A stretch of 64,000 bases of DNA from positions 15,810,001 through 15,874,000 of the forward strand of contig OX637295.1 of the NCBI GenBank assembly GCA_951799445.1, read 5' to 3'. Position numbers and translations under genes: made by a program. This document shows, piece by piece, positions 1 through 11,355 of this stretch (position 1 is its first letter; every line of letters begins with the position of its first letter). The notes beneath the pieces are model-generated. The model was given only the letters and a program-made list of their open reading frames with translations. It was not told where the DNA came from and made no database searches. Source of the stretch: Pseudisothecium myosuroides. Taxonomy: Eukaryota; Streptophyta; Bryopsida; Hypnales; Lembophyllaceae.

Positions 1-178
1 TCATCCTTTTGGTCATCATATGTTCTTTCTTCTAATTCTCCTCCGGAAGGCTATAACGAAGAGGCTCACAAAAAGAGTGAGGCGAGTTATTACTCATGTC
101 ACTGATGTTTCCATTCAGCAATTTCTAGTGTCATCCTTTTGGTCATCCTATGTTCTTTCTTTCTAATTCTCCTTTTCT
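1..178. repeat. Direct duplication of an intron 3' tract in the DTW gene
   Basis: The ~45-base stretch at 1-45 recurs almost unchanged at 131-176 (both begin tcatccttttggtcatc and run into a T/C-rich tract). Both copies sit just upstream of possible splice acceptors (ag near 48-49 and ag at 187-188). The DNA between them has a short open frame but I do not recognise it as coding. Confidence 0.6.
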
Positions 179-188
179 TGACTCCCAG

Positions 189-1442
189 TTGAAACCACTT
201 AACTTTGTCATGATCGATGGAACATGGAGCAACTCTAGAGCTATGGTCAGCCGCCTCCAGGTATGTTCCGAATCCCTGTTTGGCATTAAATTTTTTTGGA
301 TTAATTTTTGGGGAGCAAGTAGACTACCTCTCAAAAGATAACTCCATCAAAGTGATAAAGTTAATGGTAAGTTCATGTGAACACTAGATCGATATTAAAT
401 TAATTGCAAACTGTAGTTGGTGTAATGTTAATTTAAAAGTCTCCAATGTAACATTAAGTTGTTGCCAATGACACTTCACACGACACTAAGGTATGTGCAC
501 CCATAAGTCATCAGTGCCCAACATGCAACACCTAAGTTTGGACCAAAATGCGACACAAAAACCTAGATATTGATGACAGAAGATAACACATGACAGCCAG
601 GAGAGCCAGTGTCAATTGTTACACCTTCAAACAATAGTTCCGTTGAAATTTCATTACAGTGTCCAAATAATGCATAACTCATAATGTTGGAATCCTCTAT
701 CACTTGCCAACAATATACAATATAAATAATTTAGTTGCTCTTAGTGTCGATTGTGGGTGCACTTACCTTTACCTTAACATTGAGTTATCAAGCGGTACAC
801 TATCATAAACTTAATAAATGAGGTCTACATGAATTTGATGCCTCTTAACTTACCGTTAAGAACTCTGTCAATCTAATGAGGAAGTATATTTGTGTTAATG
901 AAAATGAGTGGAACTTTCTGCAGGAACGAGCATCCACTGTCTGGGAAGGGAGCGGAATACCATGTTTATCGTTGTCACCCGACGAATTCTCCTCCATTCA
1001 CGGTCTTCGGTGAGCACCAGCACACTACTGTGCCCTTCTGCATTGAGAATGTCATTTATTGGGTTGGTCACCAGGTGTGTTGCAGCAGAGTCTTTGGTAT
1101 ATATCTAATTGTTTTTAATTCCTCCAGAGCGAGTGTTGATGTTTTTATCAAGGGCTGGGTCATTGGTTTGTATTCATAAAGGGAGCTCAGGTACATAATG
1201 AGAGTATGCTTCTTGCTTGCAGGCCTCAGCCTTCAATGGAAAAGACCTGCACTGCTGCAGCCGCTGGACAACTCCTGCGAGAGCTAAACCAAAGGGCTCC
1301 CTTTGCAGGGCATGATTTGGATCTGACTGCCGACACTATTGACGAGGCTGTGGATTGTCTCTCTGAAGCTCTAGTTGGGAGAAGACGCCGGGTGGGGCGT
1401 CCTGTTACCCGACCTCGTAGACATGATTACCAGAGTAACTGA
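189..1442 (+). CDS. DTW-domain tRNA-uridine aminocarboxypropyltransferase, 3' exons only
   Basis: This is the C-terminal part of a DTW-domain protein; the 5' end lies left of the window. The family (bacterial TapT, animal DTWD1/DTWD2) transfers the 3-amino-3-carboxypropyl group of S-adenosylmethionine to a tRNA uridine, making acp3U. Three exons read through with GT-AG junctions: 189-260, 924-1009 and 1223-1442. The first carries the signature IDGTW inside LNFVMIDGTWSNSRAM. The second reads ERASTVWEGSGIPCLSLSP. The third carries RPQPSMEKTCTAAAA, the conserved family C-terminal block, then an Arg-rich tail (GRRRRVGRPVTRPRRHD) that could help bind tRNA (inference). The acceptor at 187-188 is chosen because it opens directly into the conserved block. 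The 5' boundary of the first exon and everything upstream are uncertain. The polypyrimidine tract before that acceptor is duplicated about 130 bp upstream. Confidence 0.85.
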
Positions 1443-3384
1443 GTTTCATTGAGCTTTGATTTCTCTCATTCTTCGTGTCACTTCGACATGTAGGTCATTT
1501 CTTTACTCATTTAAGAATTTATTCATGTAGACACCTTGAGTGCTCAAACTAAAGATAGGAAGATCAATTTTATGGAAGTGATAGCTGTTACTCCTTCAAA
1601 TGATCCAATTCCTTTGATTCATGTGGAGCATTCTTTCTGTTCATTGAATATATTACATGATCTTCCTTTCTCATAATATATTAATTGGATGAAGTGTACT
1701 TTTCAAACCATTGATCATCATTTTTTCCTTGTTTTTTTAATTAGTGTACGTTATAAAGGGAACTATACCTTGTTGGTTCTTGCCTAGAGTGTATACCTTT
1801 TGAATATGTGGGAGCTAAGGGTCTAGGATGGAATATGTTGTAATCAATATATTTGAGAATCCATGGTTTATGCATTTAGTGTTCAACAAGACATATTTAG
1901 AGGAAATGGATGCTTTTAATTTCTATTAAGATTTGACAAAGATTGAGATATTTCAATTAAAATTCTTATGTATAGATGCTTATTTGGATATTTTTAGTTG
2001 TTACATATTTAGATTTTGATATAAAATGTGCCCATATTGTAACCTATAGGTAATCTACTTATTTCAATCATTAGGCCTAACTTGCATAAATAGCAATAAC
2101 TTGCACTAATATTGAATTGACATTATAATTGATGTCAAAATATAGAATGACTTATAGATTCAACCTTGTCTTGGAGTCAATTGAATATTCTTTTCATCTC
2201 TTTCATTTTCTTTTTATTTCTTTCAATTTTTATTTTTTCAACCTAGTCATTGTTTGAATAAGGTGGATTTTTCTTCAATACTAGCCTTATGAAAATAAAT
2301 TTTATAGTTTAAACAAAATTAGCCTCACAAAAATAAATTTTCTAATTTACTGTAATAGCAAAAGACAACATTCTTTTATAACTAAAGGTATGTTCGTACT
2401 TTGTGTTAGGGGTGATGCTTGTAAAGTGAATCCGATCTAGAAGTAGGTCTAAATTCATTCCTAAGACCTTCAATAACAACACTCTTTAACACCAAGTGCA
2501 AACATACCTTAATTGTATAAAATCAAGGCAAATAATGTATGTGTTCAAAGATTTGAACAAATATAAGCAACAATTCAGAAATGGATTCAACCATTCATGA
2601 ATGAAATTTGGAAAGATACAACCCTATCACTAAGGTAGTCAACCAAAAATTATAAAAATCCAAGATGAATAAGTTAGAGGCACCTATTGTTAATCACAAC
2701 CCATACTCAACCTGTAAGGTGGAGTTATTGCCAACCAAGGTTGGAATAGATTTCAAACCAAAGCTTGGAATGTTTTTTTCTCCGTTTCAAGGTTGGGATT
2801 AATAAGGTGATGACACATATCCGGAAATAGTGAGCAAGAAAGTAGGAAGTAGTGAGCAAAAAAGTAGTTCTTGAATGGTCGGAATTGGAAGAGTCTAGAC
2901 ATTGGCTACTAATTTGGACAACTTTTGGGCTCTCACAATTCACAATAATTGCAATTTCGGCAAAAAAATTGCAAAAAATTGTCTATCCCCATATTTCTTA
3001 TCTTCCAAAAATGGGAAAAAAATTGCTGCTCCTTAAACTACCCTTAAACTGCTGATAATCTGCTGCAAAATCCCTTAAGTGATCGGGTATACCTTATGTG
3101 CATTCTTCATTCATTAGACATTTTTTGTTTAACCCTTAATGGTCTGTTGGCACTTGTACGTATGGTTCTATATTTGAATTTTATATGGATCTCCTTGTTT
3201 TCCTCTCAAGTCTCCAACACGTGGCCTTTGGTTGAGTGCAATGTGCTGGGTCATTGAAAGTTAAGGTGGCTCTAAAAGCGACACTTTACTCTTTGTTGAT
3301 CAGTGGTGTAATGCAGTCTGGACACCACTGGTTTTTTACTGCCAATATTGAGTCACTGGAAGCCCTCTCAGCTAATTTATGGAC
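1443..3384. other. Intergenic, AT-rich, no gene seen
   Basis: This is the 3' flank of the DTW gene and then AT-rich DNA. Short open frames here (for example 2725-2943 and 3236-3433) have no recognisable domain. I see no RNA gene. Confidence 0.5.
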
Positions 3385-3690
3385 GATCTACAGAGCTGAG
3401 GAGAGCTCTTATTACAAGAGCTGCATCTATTGACATCAAATGTTTATCAATATCTAAGAATTTCAAATGAAAATTTGAAGTGGGAGATTGTACACCAGTG
3501 TTTAGTGACAGTAGACAATCTGATTTCCATTCAAAGAACTGTAGCCATAGACATAAAGCCAGGTCATGCTTACACAATTCGGTAGTAAGCTTTGCCAAGA
3601 GTGAATAGATGAGTTGCTGTTATAAATAGGTCGTTGTAGAAGATGGGCTGAGGTCGCTAACGATCTTAGTATCCACGACCTCAATGTAGT
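3385..3690 (+). repeat. Dispersed repeat family A, copy 1
   Basis: This diverged copy of a ~300-bp repeat has counterparts at 7588-7790, 7792-8112 and 20871-21193. Shared landmarks in the same order are: a 'tacaagag' block, 'tttatca', 'gaagtgggag(a/g)ttgta', 'gtagacaa..c..atttcca', 'gccatagaca', 'catgctta' and a 3' end 'cttagtatc..cgacct'. No coding capacity. It lies downstream of the PPR gene. Confidence 0.6.
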
Positions 3691-4531
3691 TCCCTCCTGT
3701 CCATCCATCTTGGCTTCCAGCAGCTGTCTATAAAATTACAAGCCAAGCATACCATTCAAACCAATTTCCTTGCACAGTCAACTGGATCCCTCTGTAGGTA
3801 TGTCAACGTCATTGAACAGGTAGGTCCAGGCTACCGTTTCTCACGAGACTGCATCCGCAAATGAAAACAAATGGACACAAGCCTATATAAGTTCGGCTAT
3901 CATGCGTCCCACTCCCCTGGCAATTGCTCTGCTTTCCTCTGTTATTTCTTCTCTGATAACTATCTGCACATGTAAGCATCCAATTCTCAGTGCTGAGAGT
4001 TTCAGGTGTACCGATGGTGGTTGGTAAGAATATTAGATGCGAAGAAAAGAGGTAATTATTATGCACGTAAACAAACCAAAAAGATTATTCTCGGACATGA
4101 ACAAAAATTCCAGAGACGGGCCTGCGAAGCATTGCATACCGTGTTCGAGAACGCACTGGGAGTTCCGTTCCGTCGTTCTTTATCAATATTTCTTCTCACT
4201 CACCCTGTGATGTCTGCTCTGGAAGTATTTCAAGCAAGTCAGCGAACCTGAAATAGATCACTAAATTGTATGCCAAAGCCGCAAGTAAGTTGTTACCACT
4301 TCCATAGATCTCGAAAAATCTAAATGAGAAAACAAGCTCCCTGTGTTGACAAGTGACAACACAAACTGCTTTTTGCAGCAACCTGAAATTTCTCTAAGCA
4401 TGCAAATGAAGTCAGTATCATTATATCTCCACCTGAAAAAGAAAATCTAGACATATCTGTAAGGAGGGTAAGATGTTCTTACATATGGGTCAAGATGCTC
4501 CACATATGTCATGCTTGATTCCATTTGCCAG

Positions 4532-6124
4532 TCAGCTAGATTCACTGTCGCTTTGTTTCTTTGCAGCATCCCACTCCTCTTGCACTTGCTCAGCTTTCCC
4601 AAGCCGCATGACTCTCTTATAAGCACCGATCAAAATGCCATACGTTACATCGTCTGGCACAAACCCCTTTTGCTTCATCTCCGCAAACACGTTCTCCATC
4701 TCCTCAAAATTCTGTGCCCTCTGATACGCATCAATAGCCGCGTTGTACACCGCGGTGTTCACTGCATCACACTGGTGCGCTTCTGCCAACACCTTGTCCA
4801 CAAGATGCCAGCGCCCATGTTGTCCATAAGCATTCAAGACGGCACAAAACGTGCCTCGGTTGGGTCTCACGTCCATTCCTTGAACAACTCTTTCCATTTC
4901 CTCAATCATTCCTGCTTTACCATACACCTCCACAAGCGTGTTATATGTCACAACAGTCATGGGAAAATCATACCTCGCCATGTACGCAATCACGCTCTCC
5001 ATCTTTGCAAACAACCCAGCCGTCCCATAGGCTGCTATAAGAATATTCAGCGTCACCACATCAGGCTTCAACCCTTGTCCAAGCAAACCCTCATAAGCAT
5101 GCTCCATATGCGAGATCTTATTATGAAGCCCAAAGACGCGGATCAACGTGTTCCACGTAACGGTATCCGGGGTCACTCCATTCGTTTCCATCATTGTAAG
5201 CACACGCTCGATCTCCCGAAACAACCCTGTTTTCCCATATCCAAAAATGAGAGTATTGTAAGTCACAATGGACGGCTTCACCCCCTCCACAACCATTTCA
5301 TGAAAGATCTTCTTCGCTTGATCGTAAAGCTCTGCCTCGCAACATCCCTTGATCATGGCAGTGTAAGTGTACTTGTCAGGAACACAGCCCTCGTAAAGCC
5401 GCATCGACTCAAACGTTTTCACTGCTTTTCTAAAGTCGTTCGTTTTGGTGTATACCGTGAGAAGCGCGGTGAAGACGGCAGTCGAGGGTCGGACATTATC
5501 CTCCAGCATGAAGGTGAAGAGACGAGAAGCTTCTTCGGGTTGCCGGGCGCTTGCCAAGAGGTTGAAGAGCTTCAGGTAAGTGGAAGCTTCACCGACGTAC
5601 CAGGGTTGCGAACGCACAAGCTCGAAGACGCGGAGGGCGGGCAGCCATTGGTTTTGCCGAATGCGCTCGTGGAGAGAGATGAGTAATGGACGTGACGGGA
5701 AGCTCCGAGCGTGCCTGTCTCGCGATCGCCGTTTCGTGGCTTCCAGTGAGCGCTCGATTCGCTGCGCTCCAGAATAGGAAGCTCGCCTCTTTGTGTCCGA
5801 ATCTGGAGTTTCGTCCACTGCACAACGAATGAAGCTCACTCTCCAAGCCTTCCATGGCCGTAACTTGCTCTTGCTTGAAATCACACTCGCCGACTGAAAG
5901 AAACAGAGCTCTGTACGCGAACTCAAACTACTGTAAAGAGTCAAGCTGAGACTCGGAGATGACATGAGGTGCAAATCTGAGACTAACTTACGGGAGTGAA
6001 ACTTGAGCTTATGGGAGTCAACCTCTACTCGCAGGAACTGCAAGAATGCCACTCGGGGTTGTGGAATTTGGCAAGGGTCGCTGCTCATAACGTCATTGCC
6101 ATGTACAGCAGCGTCTCTACTCAA
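4532..6124 (-). CDS. P-class pentatricopeptide repeat protein, probably organellar
   Basis: Intronless 530-residue P-class PPR protein. PPR proteins bind organellar RNA, one base per repeat, and act in stability, splicing or translation. About nine to ten tandem 35-residue repeats run from about residue 180 to 510, with typical cores such as PSIVTYNTLIFGYGKTGLF and PDVVTLNILIAAYGTAGLF. There is no E, DYW or SMR domain, so it is pure P-type; repeat order and content recall the At3g53170/At5g48730 type (from memory, not aligned). The first Met is at 6122-6124. The in-frame Met at 5963-5965 (residue 54) begins MSSPSLSLTLYSSLSSR, a Ser-rich leader that looks more like a plastid or mitochondrial transit peptide, so the real start may be there. 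The basic stretch KRRSRDRHARSFPSRPL follows the leader. It is divergent from the MurE gene, 360 bp away. RNA target unknown. Confidence 0.9.
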   Translation of the reverse strand: MSRDAAVHGNDVMSSDPCQIPQPRVAFLQFLRVEVDSHKLKFHSRKLVSDLHLMSSPSLSLTLYSSLSSRTELCFFQSASVISSKSKLRPWKAWRVSFIRCAVDETPDSDTKRRASYSGAQRIERSLEATKRRSRDRHARSFPSRPLLISLHERIRQNQWLPALRVFELVRSQPWYVGEASTYLKLFNLLASARQPEEASRLFTFMLEDNVRPSTAVFTALLTVYTKTNDFRKAVKTFESMRLYEGCVPDKYTYTAMIKGCCEAELYDQAKKIFHEMVVEGVKPSIVTYNTLIFGYGKTGLFREIERVLTMMETNGVTPDTVTWNTLIRVFGLHNKISHMEHAYEGLLGQGLKPDVVTLNILIAAYGTAGLFAKMESVIAYMARYDFPMTVVTYNTLVEVYGKAGMIEEMERVVQGMDVRPNRGTFCAVLNAYGQHGRWHLVDKVLAEAHQCDAVNTAVYNAAIDAYQRAQNFEEMENVFAEMKQKGFVPDDVTYGILIGAYKRVMRLGKAEQVQEEWDAAKKQSDSESS

Positions 6125-6484
6125 TGAAGAAGATCATTGCAACAAATGAATTCAGGAACACTTGCCTTCCCGAATTGCCTTCAGGAACAAAATCTGTGGA
6201 AGGACGACAAGGAGAGCTTCAAGCCCTAAAAATACAGCAACGCCTTCACGTGGACCATATCCTCAAGCAGCCAGGTGGAGATGGATAACAAACCTCGTCG
6301 AGTAATCATTTCCAATAAATTAATTTGGAAAAGCGTGGAACTGTGGGCCCTTTGGTCGTCGGTCTTTCGGGAAATTTCAGGGTTTAGGGTTTAGGAGGGG
6401 TTTATCTTATCTGCTTCTTGCAGGAAGGGACTTGCATGAAGGGCGAGCTGTTGTGTGTTGTGAGAGGGGGAGGTTCTCACAGCC
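6125..6484. promoter_or_regulatory. Shared head-to-head promoter region (PPR and MurE), with telo-box
   Basis: Only 360 bp separate the two divergent start codons, so both promoters and both 5'UTRs must share this stretch (more if the internal PPR start is used). At 6380-6396 two tandem copies of the plant telo-box (gggtttagggttta) lie about 90 bp before the MurE ATG. Telo-boxes are known in plant promoters of translation and organelle-biogenesis genes. I see no convincing TATA box. Co-regulation is inference. Confidence 0.6.
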
Positions 6485-9400
6485 ATGGCGCTCCGGCATG
6501 CGTCTCCCCTGCTTCCTTCACATTGCACTCTCCTCTCCCCCGCCGCATCCCTCCGATTCTCACAATCCTGCTTAGTGCGCAATTCTTTTCATTTGCAGAG
6601 CAGATATCGCAATTTTGGCAGCAATGGGAGTTTCAGAGGAGAGATTAGGTCCGGTCTAGGGTTTGGTTTGCGTAGAGATTTGGGGTGTTGTGCACGTCGG
6701 AGGGATGAAGACACGCAGGAGTTCGACGATTACATCGACCCCGCCAAGACGGAGCCGATAGAAGCCATCGACCCGGACGAGGAGGAGATGTCGAAGTTTG
6801 ATCGCGTGGTGCGCGAGGCCGAGCGTGTGCGCAAGTCGCAAGAAGAGGAGTACAAGCGCACGAAGCCCATTTTCATGCGCGCCATCGGCCTGGGCGACCA
6901 AGTCGACAATGACGAGAACGAAACCCCAGACTCCGACGATACGTTCGATTTAGTTAATGAAGCTGTGGCGAGCAAGAAAGTGAACAACAAAACGACGACG
7001 CCGAAAGCCAAGACCACCATAGCTCCAATTCAAGAAGTCGAAGAAGAACTGGATCCCACCGACGCCGCCGTTCCATTGCTGGACGAAGCCGACGAAGAGG
7101 AGGAGGAGGAAGGGTTTATCGACTTCAAGGACGGCACATTCGGTGGCTTAGCCTTCGACGACGACGTCGATGGTGAAGACGACAACGAGGACGTTGTTGC
7201 AGAACCTACTTACAGAATGACGCTCGGGGAGCTTCTGGACGAAGCCCGAGTGACGCCCATTTCTATCGAGGGCGATCTCGACGTGGAAATCACGGGCATC
7301 CAGCACGATTCGCGTCACGTGATCCCGGGCGACTTGTTTGTTTGCGTCAAGGGACTCAAATCAGATGGACACGAGTTTGCAAACCAAGCGATTGAGAAAG
7401 GCGCCATCGCCATCATCTCCTCGTCGGAAGTTCCGCCCACGGAGGGTTTGGCCGCGGCTGTTATTGTGGAGGATACCAAAGTCCTCCTCTCGGCCCTTGC
7501 AGGTAATCGATCGACGTCTGCAGTGTGGTTGTATAAATATACTATATGCATCACTTTTATGCATTTTAGCCATAATGATCTTGTAATTTGGGGGAGATGT
7601 ATTGGAGAAATCACATTGGGTACAGTTGAGTCGAATTTGTTGGGATCAAATTTATATCACTGCATGTAAAATTCTCATTCAGTTATTTGAAGTGGAAGGT
7701 TGTAGACTTCTGTAAGTGCCAGTGGACAACCCGATTTCTATTTATTGATGAGAGCCCAATAGACATTTAGCCGAAGTCATGCTTTAGCACTTGGAGTGTG
7801 ATTATTGGGAGATGCATTGTGCAGTAGAGAAATCTTTCGGTACAAGAGTCAAATCCGTCAAGATTAAGTTTTCTATCACTACATGAATTTCGTATGCAGT
7901 CATTCAAAGTGGGAGTTTGTAGTCCTCTATTGAAGGGATAGCAGACAATCCTATTTCCATTGAAGATCTGAGGCCATAGACATTCATATTATTAGATAAG
8001 GGATGCTTATACCGCACGTCCAACCGATTGCATGAATAAATTAGGGCTCTTGTGCGTGACAAGAGTCAGTGTAGATCAGGTCCCGTAATGGTTTTAGTAT
8101 TTTCTACCTAATCGGAGTCGGGGTTGATTTTTTTGAATATTTGACATGCGGCATTCGCTGTAGGTGCGTTTTACGGGCATCCTTCCAAGAGCCTAGCGGT
8201 TGTAGGCATCACAGGAACAAATGGAAAGACCACAACTTCGTACTTGATCCGCAGCATGTATGAAGCAATGGGGTCGCAAGTCGGCCTTTTAGGAACGATA
8301 AATTACTACATCAACAGCAAGAAGAAGCTTGAGGCTTCGCATACTACCCCTGAAGCTGTGCACTTGCAGAAGCTCATGGCCAGTATGGTGCATCATGGCA
8401 CCGATGTGTGCATTATGGAGGTCTCCTCGCACGCCATGGTTTTGGAGAGATGCAAGGAAGTCGATTTTGACGTGGCGGTGTTTACAAACCTTACTCGTGA
8501 TCATATGGACTTTCATAAGACTGAGGAGGAGTACAAAGCGGCCAAAGGGAAGCTGTTTGCGAAGATGGTGGACCCTGAGCGGCACCGGAAGATTGTGAAT
8601 ATTGATGACCCTCATGCGCCTTACTTCGTAGCGCAAGGGAATCCGGATGTCCCTGTTGTCACGTTTGGAATGGAAAACAAGAGTGCCGATGTGTATCCTC
8701 TGGAGGTCCAGCTTTCGCTGTTTGAGTCGGAACTTCTGGTGCGAACTCCCCGGGGGAATGTGGAGATCTCCTCCGGGCTGCTGGGACGGCATAACGTATA
8801 CAATATTCTTGCTGCTGTTGCAGTTGGTGAGTGGCTTTTCTCAAGAATAAATTCTGTTTTAAAGTTTTGTCCACTAAATCTCGTGACACTACAAGCTTAG
8901 GATTACTTTAGATTGCAGAGGTCGAAGCAACAAGCAGCATGAAATTCGTCACCTTGATTGGTGCAATAATCGATTTTATTAGTTTTGTTCAATGTCAACT
9001 TTTCACTTGTCCCAAGTAACAAGATTGAGCATTAAGAGGTGGTTCTTTCGTCGCTGTGGCATGCTTGAGATAACAGGGTTCAAGCTACCTCTTTGAGATG
9101 GACGGGACACTTGTTACCTCAAATGTGTCATAAGGTATCCTAAATGAAATGGAATATTTTAAGCTTGTTATCTCACCCCTAGTTGCACTTATGTTACTTC
9201 ATATCTTAAGCTTGTTATTCAAGCTTGTGGCTTCAAACGATGCTATCTAATGTGGTTCTTTGTGCCTCGTGCGACATCACATATTTGTTCATGTTTGCCC
9301 TTGATTTTGGGGTCAGATCAGGAGCCCTGAGAGGTGAAACACCCATGACCCGTGAAATTGTATGTGAAGGTATTGCTGTGGAGGCCCCTTTAGAGGACAT

Positions 9401-11355
9401 TGTTCGGGGCATTGAGGAAGTGGATGCTGTGCCCGGAAGATGTGAACTGATTGACGAAGAGCAAGCGTTTGCTGTGATTGTGGATTACGCACATTCACCT
9501 GATGCTCTTTCCCGATTGTTGGATACAGTCCGAGAGTGTGGGCCGAGGAGAATTATCACAGGTACGCGTTTTTCTCAGGTGAATGAGTACAATGGTTCAG
9601 AAAAGAAGTCAAAAGCTTTTTGATGTATGATTCGCTTGCTGAGCACCTCCAAAAACATATTGGTTAAGCAATTGTAAGTGATGATTCAGCGTTACGTATG
9701 TACTACGCAGTGTTTGTCAGGAAGTTCTTTAATGTTTGAGCGTGTGATTCATGTGGTCTATGAAATTTAGTAACTTTGACGCCAAAGATCAGAACTCAAG
9801 AGACATATCCTTTAGTTGTGTCAAAGTGGGGGTGCTGACCCTGCGTTCATAATAGGTACTGGTCAATCTAAAATTGTCCAACAAATTGTGTGACCTTGAT
9901 TGAATCAGCAGGCTCTTAGAAGCCATTTTTTGCTCGTTTTTGTAATCTTCCTTGATTTTTTGGTCTGCAGTGGTCGGATGCGGGGGTGACCGAGATAAAG
10001 GCAAGCGGCCTATGATGGCTAAGATTGCCACAGACAAGAGCGACGTATGTATCTTCACGTCTGACAACCCTAGAACTGAAGAGCCATGTTAGTGTTCTCC
10101 GACCCTCTTTCTTTATTTCCATGAAACGATCGTTGAAGTTATTTTCCCTAATGCATTGATTTTTATCTTAGTCTGATTAGTCTGGTTCTTAGTTTCTCAT
10201 GTGAGCTTCAATGTCTGTGCAGTGGACATTTTAGATGATATGTTAGCTGGCGTGGGGTGGTCGATGGAGGAGTATTGCAAATGGGGAGAGGAGGATTACT
10301 ACCCGCCTCTTTCGAACGGCCACCGATTGTTTGTGTATGACATTCGCACCATAGCAGTCCGAGCCGGTGTGGCCATGGGAGAAGAAGGTGATGCAGTGGT
10401 ATGTGACATATCCCTTTCTTGACCCTTAAAGGACTCCTCTACAGTTGGGGTACTGTAGTTGAGTAACATGATGAGCACTAATCCAATAGAAAGTTGTAAT
10501 AACATGGTCATCTTCATTTAATCTTCATTTTGTTATTTCCTCTTACAAGAAATTTCTTCTAGGTCTGGTAGACAGAAGGAAAACACGAATTAGTACATAC
10601 AACCTGAAAAGGCTCTTCAGTCTTTTAGGTTTAAAATGTTACTGCTATTTTCTGTTCCTGAGAGAAGAACGCGCATGGAGCTGTCAAAATTTTCTTCTGC
10701 ATAGATAGCTTCACACTTTTTTGGTATATGTCCCTCTTCCTAAAGTCCTGGCTTCCTCGAGTGCAATTTGGTGTCAGTTCAGAAGTCCTATTATTAGTTG
10801 CGTCATATCTCTACTCTGACAATCTAATTTTCTGTTCAGGTGATAGCTGGGAAAGGTCATGAAACATATCAAATAATAGGAGAGACCAAAGAGTACTTTG
10901 ATGACCGAGAGGAATGTCGGGAAGCTTTGCAACATGTTGATGCGCTCCATGCTGCTGGAGTTGATACTAGCGAGTTTCCTTGGAGGTAACCATTTCTCTT
11001 TTCTTGAATACAAGGTTCTTAAACCCTAAAGAACTGACACTTCTTGGTTTGAAAATGAACAATTTCATTAATCATATTGTGAAAATATGTTTCAGACAGG
11101 GCGTCATATATCACCATAATCAATGTAGAGCATTGTATGTGTTGGTAAAAACAAAAAATTGAACAAAAAGAAAGTCCCTCTCGAAAGTGTTGAAGTAACA
11201 TGAGGTCTAATTTGGTCTTTTAGTTAGGGGTTATTCCTTGTTGTGTCCGAATGTATTTTACTCGGTGAATGTCTTTGGCAATCTGCGTTACATGTTTCTT
11301 ATTCTATCTGTGACAACTTGATGTGTTTTTTAACAGAGTTCCGGAAAGCAACTGA
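6485..11355 (+). CDS. MURE: Plastid MurE-like protein (Mur ligase; PAP11 homologue)
   Basis: Seven exons join in one frame to 776 residues (Arabidopsis MURE is about 770): 6485-7502, 8164-8826, 9370-9561, 9971-10087, 10223-10398, 10840-10985 and 11337-11355, all GT-AG. The start ATG has good context (cagccATGGc) and opens a Ser/Arg-rich plastid leader. Residues ~75-240 are a very acidic extension. The Mur ligase part runs from about residue 245 ([10 protein letters not shown]). It holds the ATP-binding loop [11 protein letters not shown] (354-364), the TTPEAVHLQ block, [30 protein letters not shown] and DNPR (656-659). The tail is TSEFPWRVPESN, as in plant MurE. Bacterial MurE adds the third amino acid to UDP-MurNAc-dipeptide. 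In flowering plants the protein is PAP11 of the plastid-encoded RNA polymerase; in moss, murE loss blocks chloroplast division. The key ligase residues look intact, so enzymatic activity is possible but unproven. Confidence 0.96.
7588..7790 (+). repeat. Dispersed repeat family A, copy 2 (MurE intron 1)
   Basis: This copy lies in MurE intron 1, directly before copy 3. It shares with copy 3 a 'gggagatg(t/c)attg' start, 'gggtacag..gagtc', 'tatcactgcatg', 'gaagtggaaggttgtagac', 'ccagtggacaaccc.atttct', and 'aatagacatt'. The two lie in direct orientation about 210 bp apart. Confidence 0.65.
7792..8112 (+). repeat. Dispersed repeat family A, copy 3 (MurE intron 1)
   Basis: This is the longest match to copy 4 at 20871-21193. 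Both start ggagtgtgatt.ttgg.aga and contain 'ggtacaagag(t/c)caaa', 'tatcacta', 'agtggga(g)ttgta', 'agacaa.cc.atttcca' and 'gccatagacatt', ending 'ttagtatt.tctacct'. Its end is about 50 bp before the exon 2 acceptor. Confidence 0.7.

Noticed and set aside
4511..5686. 391-codon open frame on the + strand
   Set aside because: It is antisense to the PPR gene. The - strand frame has clear PPR repeats, and the + frame has only His/Leu-rich shadow sequence.
8289..8792. 167-codon frame on the - strand
   Set aside because: Antisense to MurE exon 2, which has unmistakable Mur ligase motifs.
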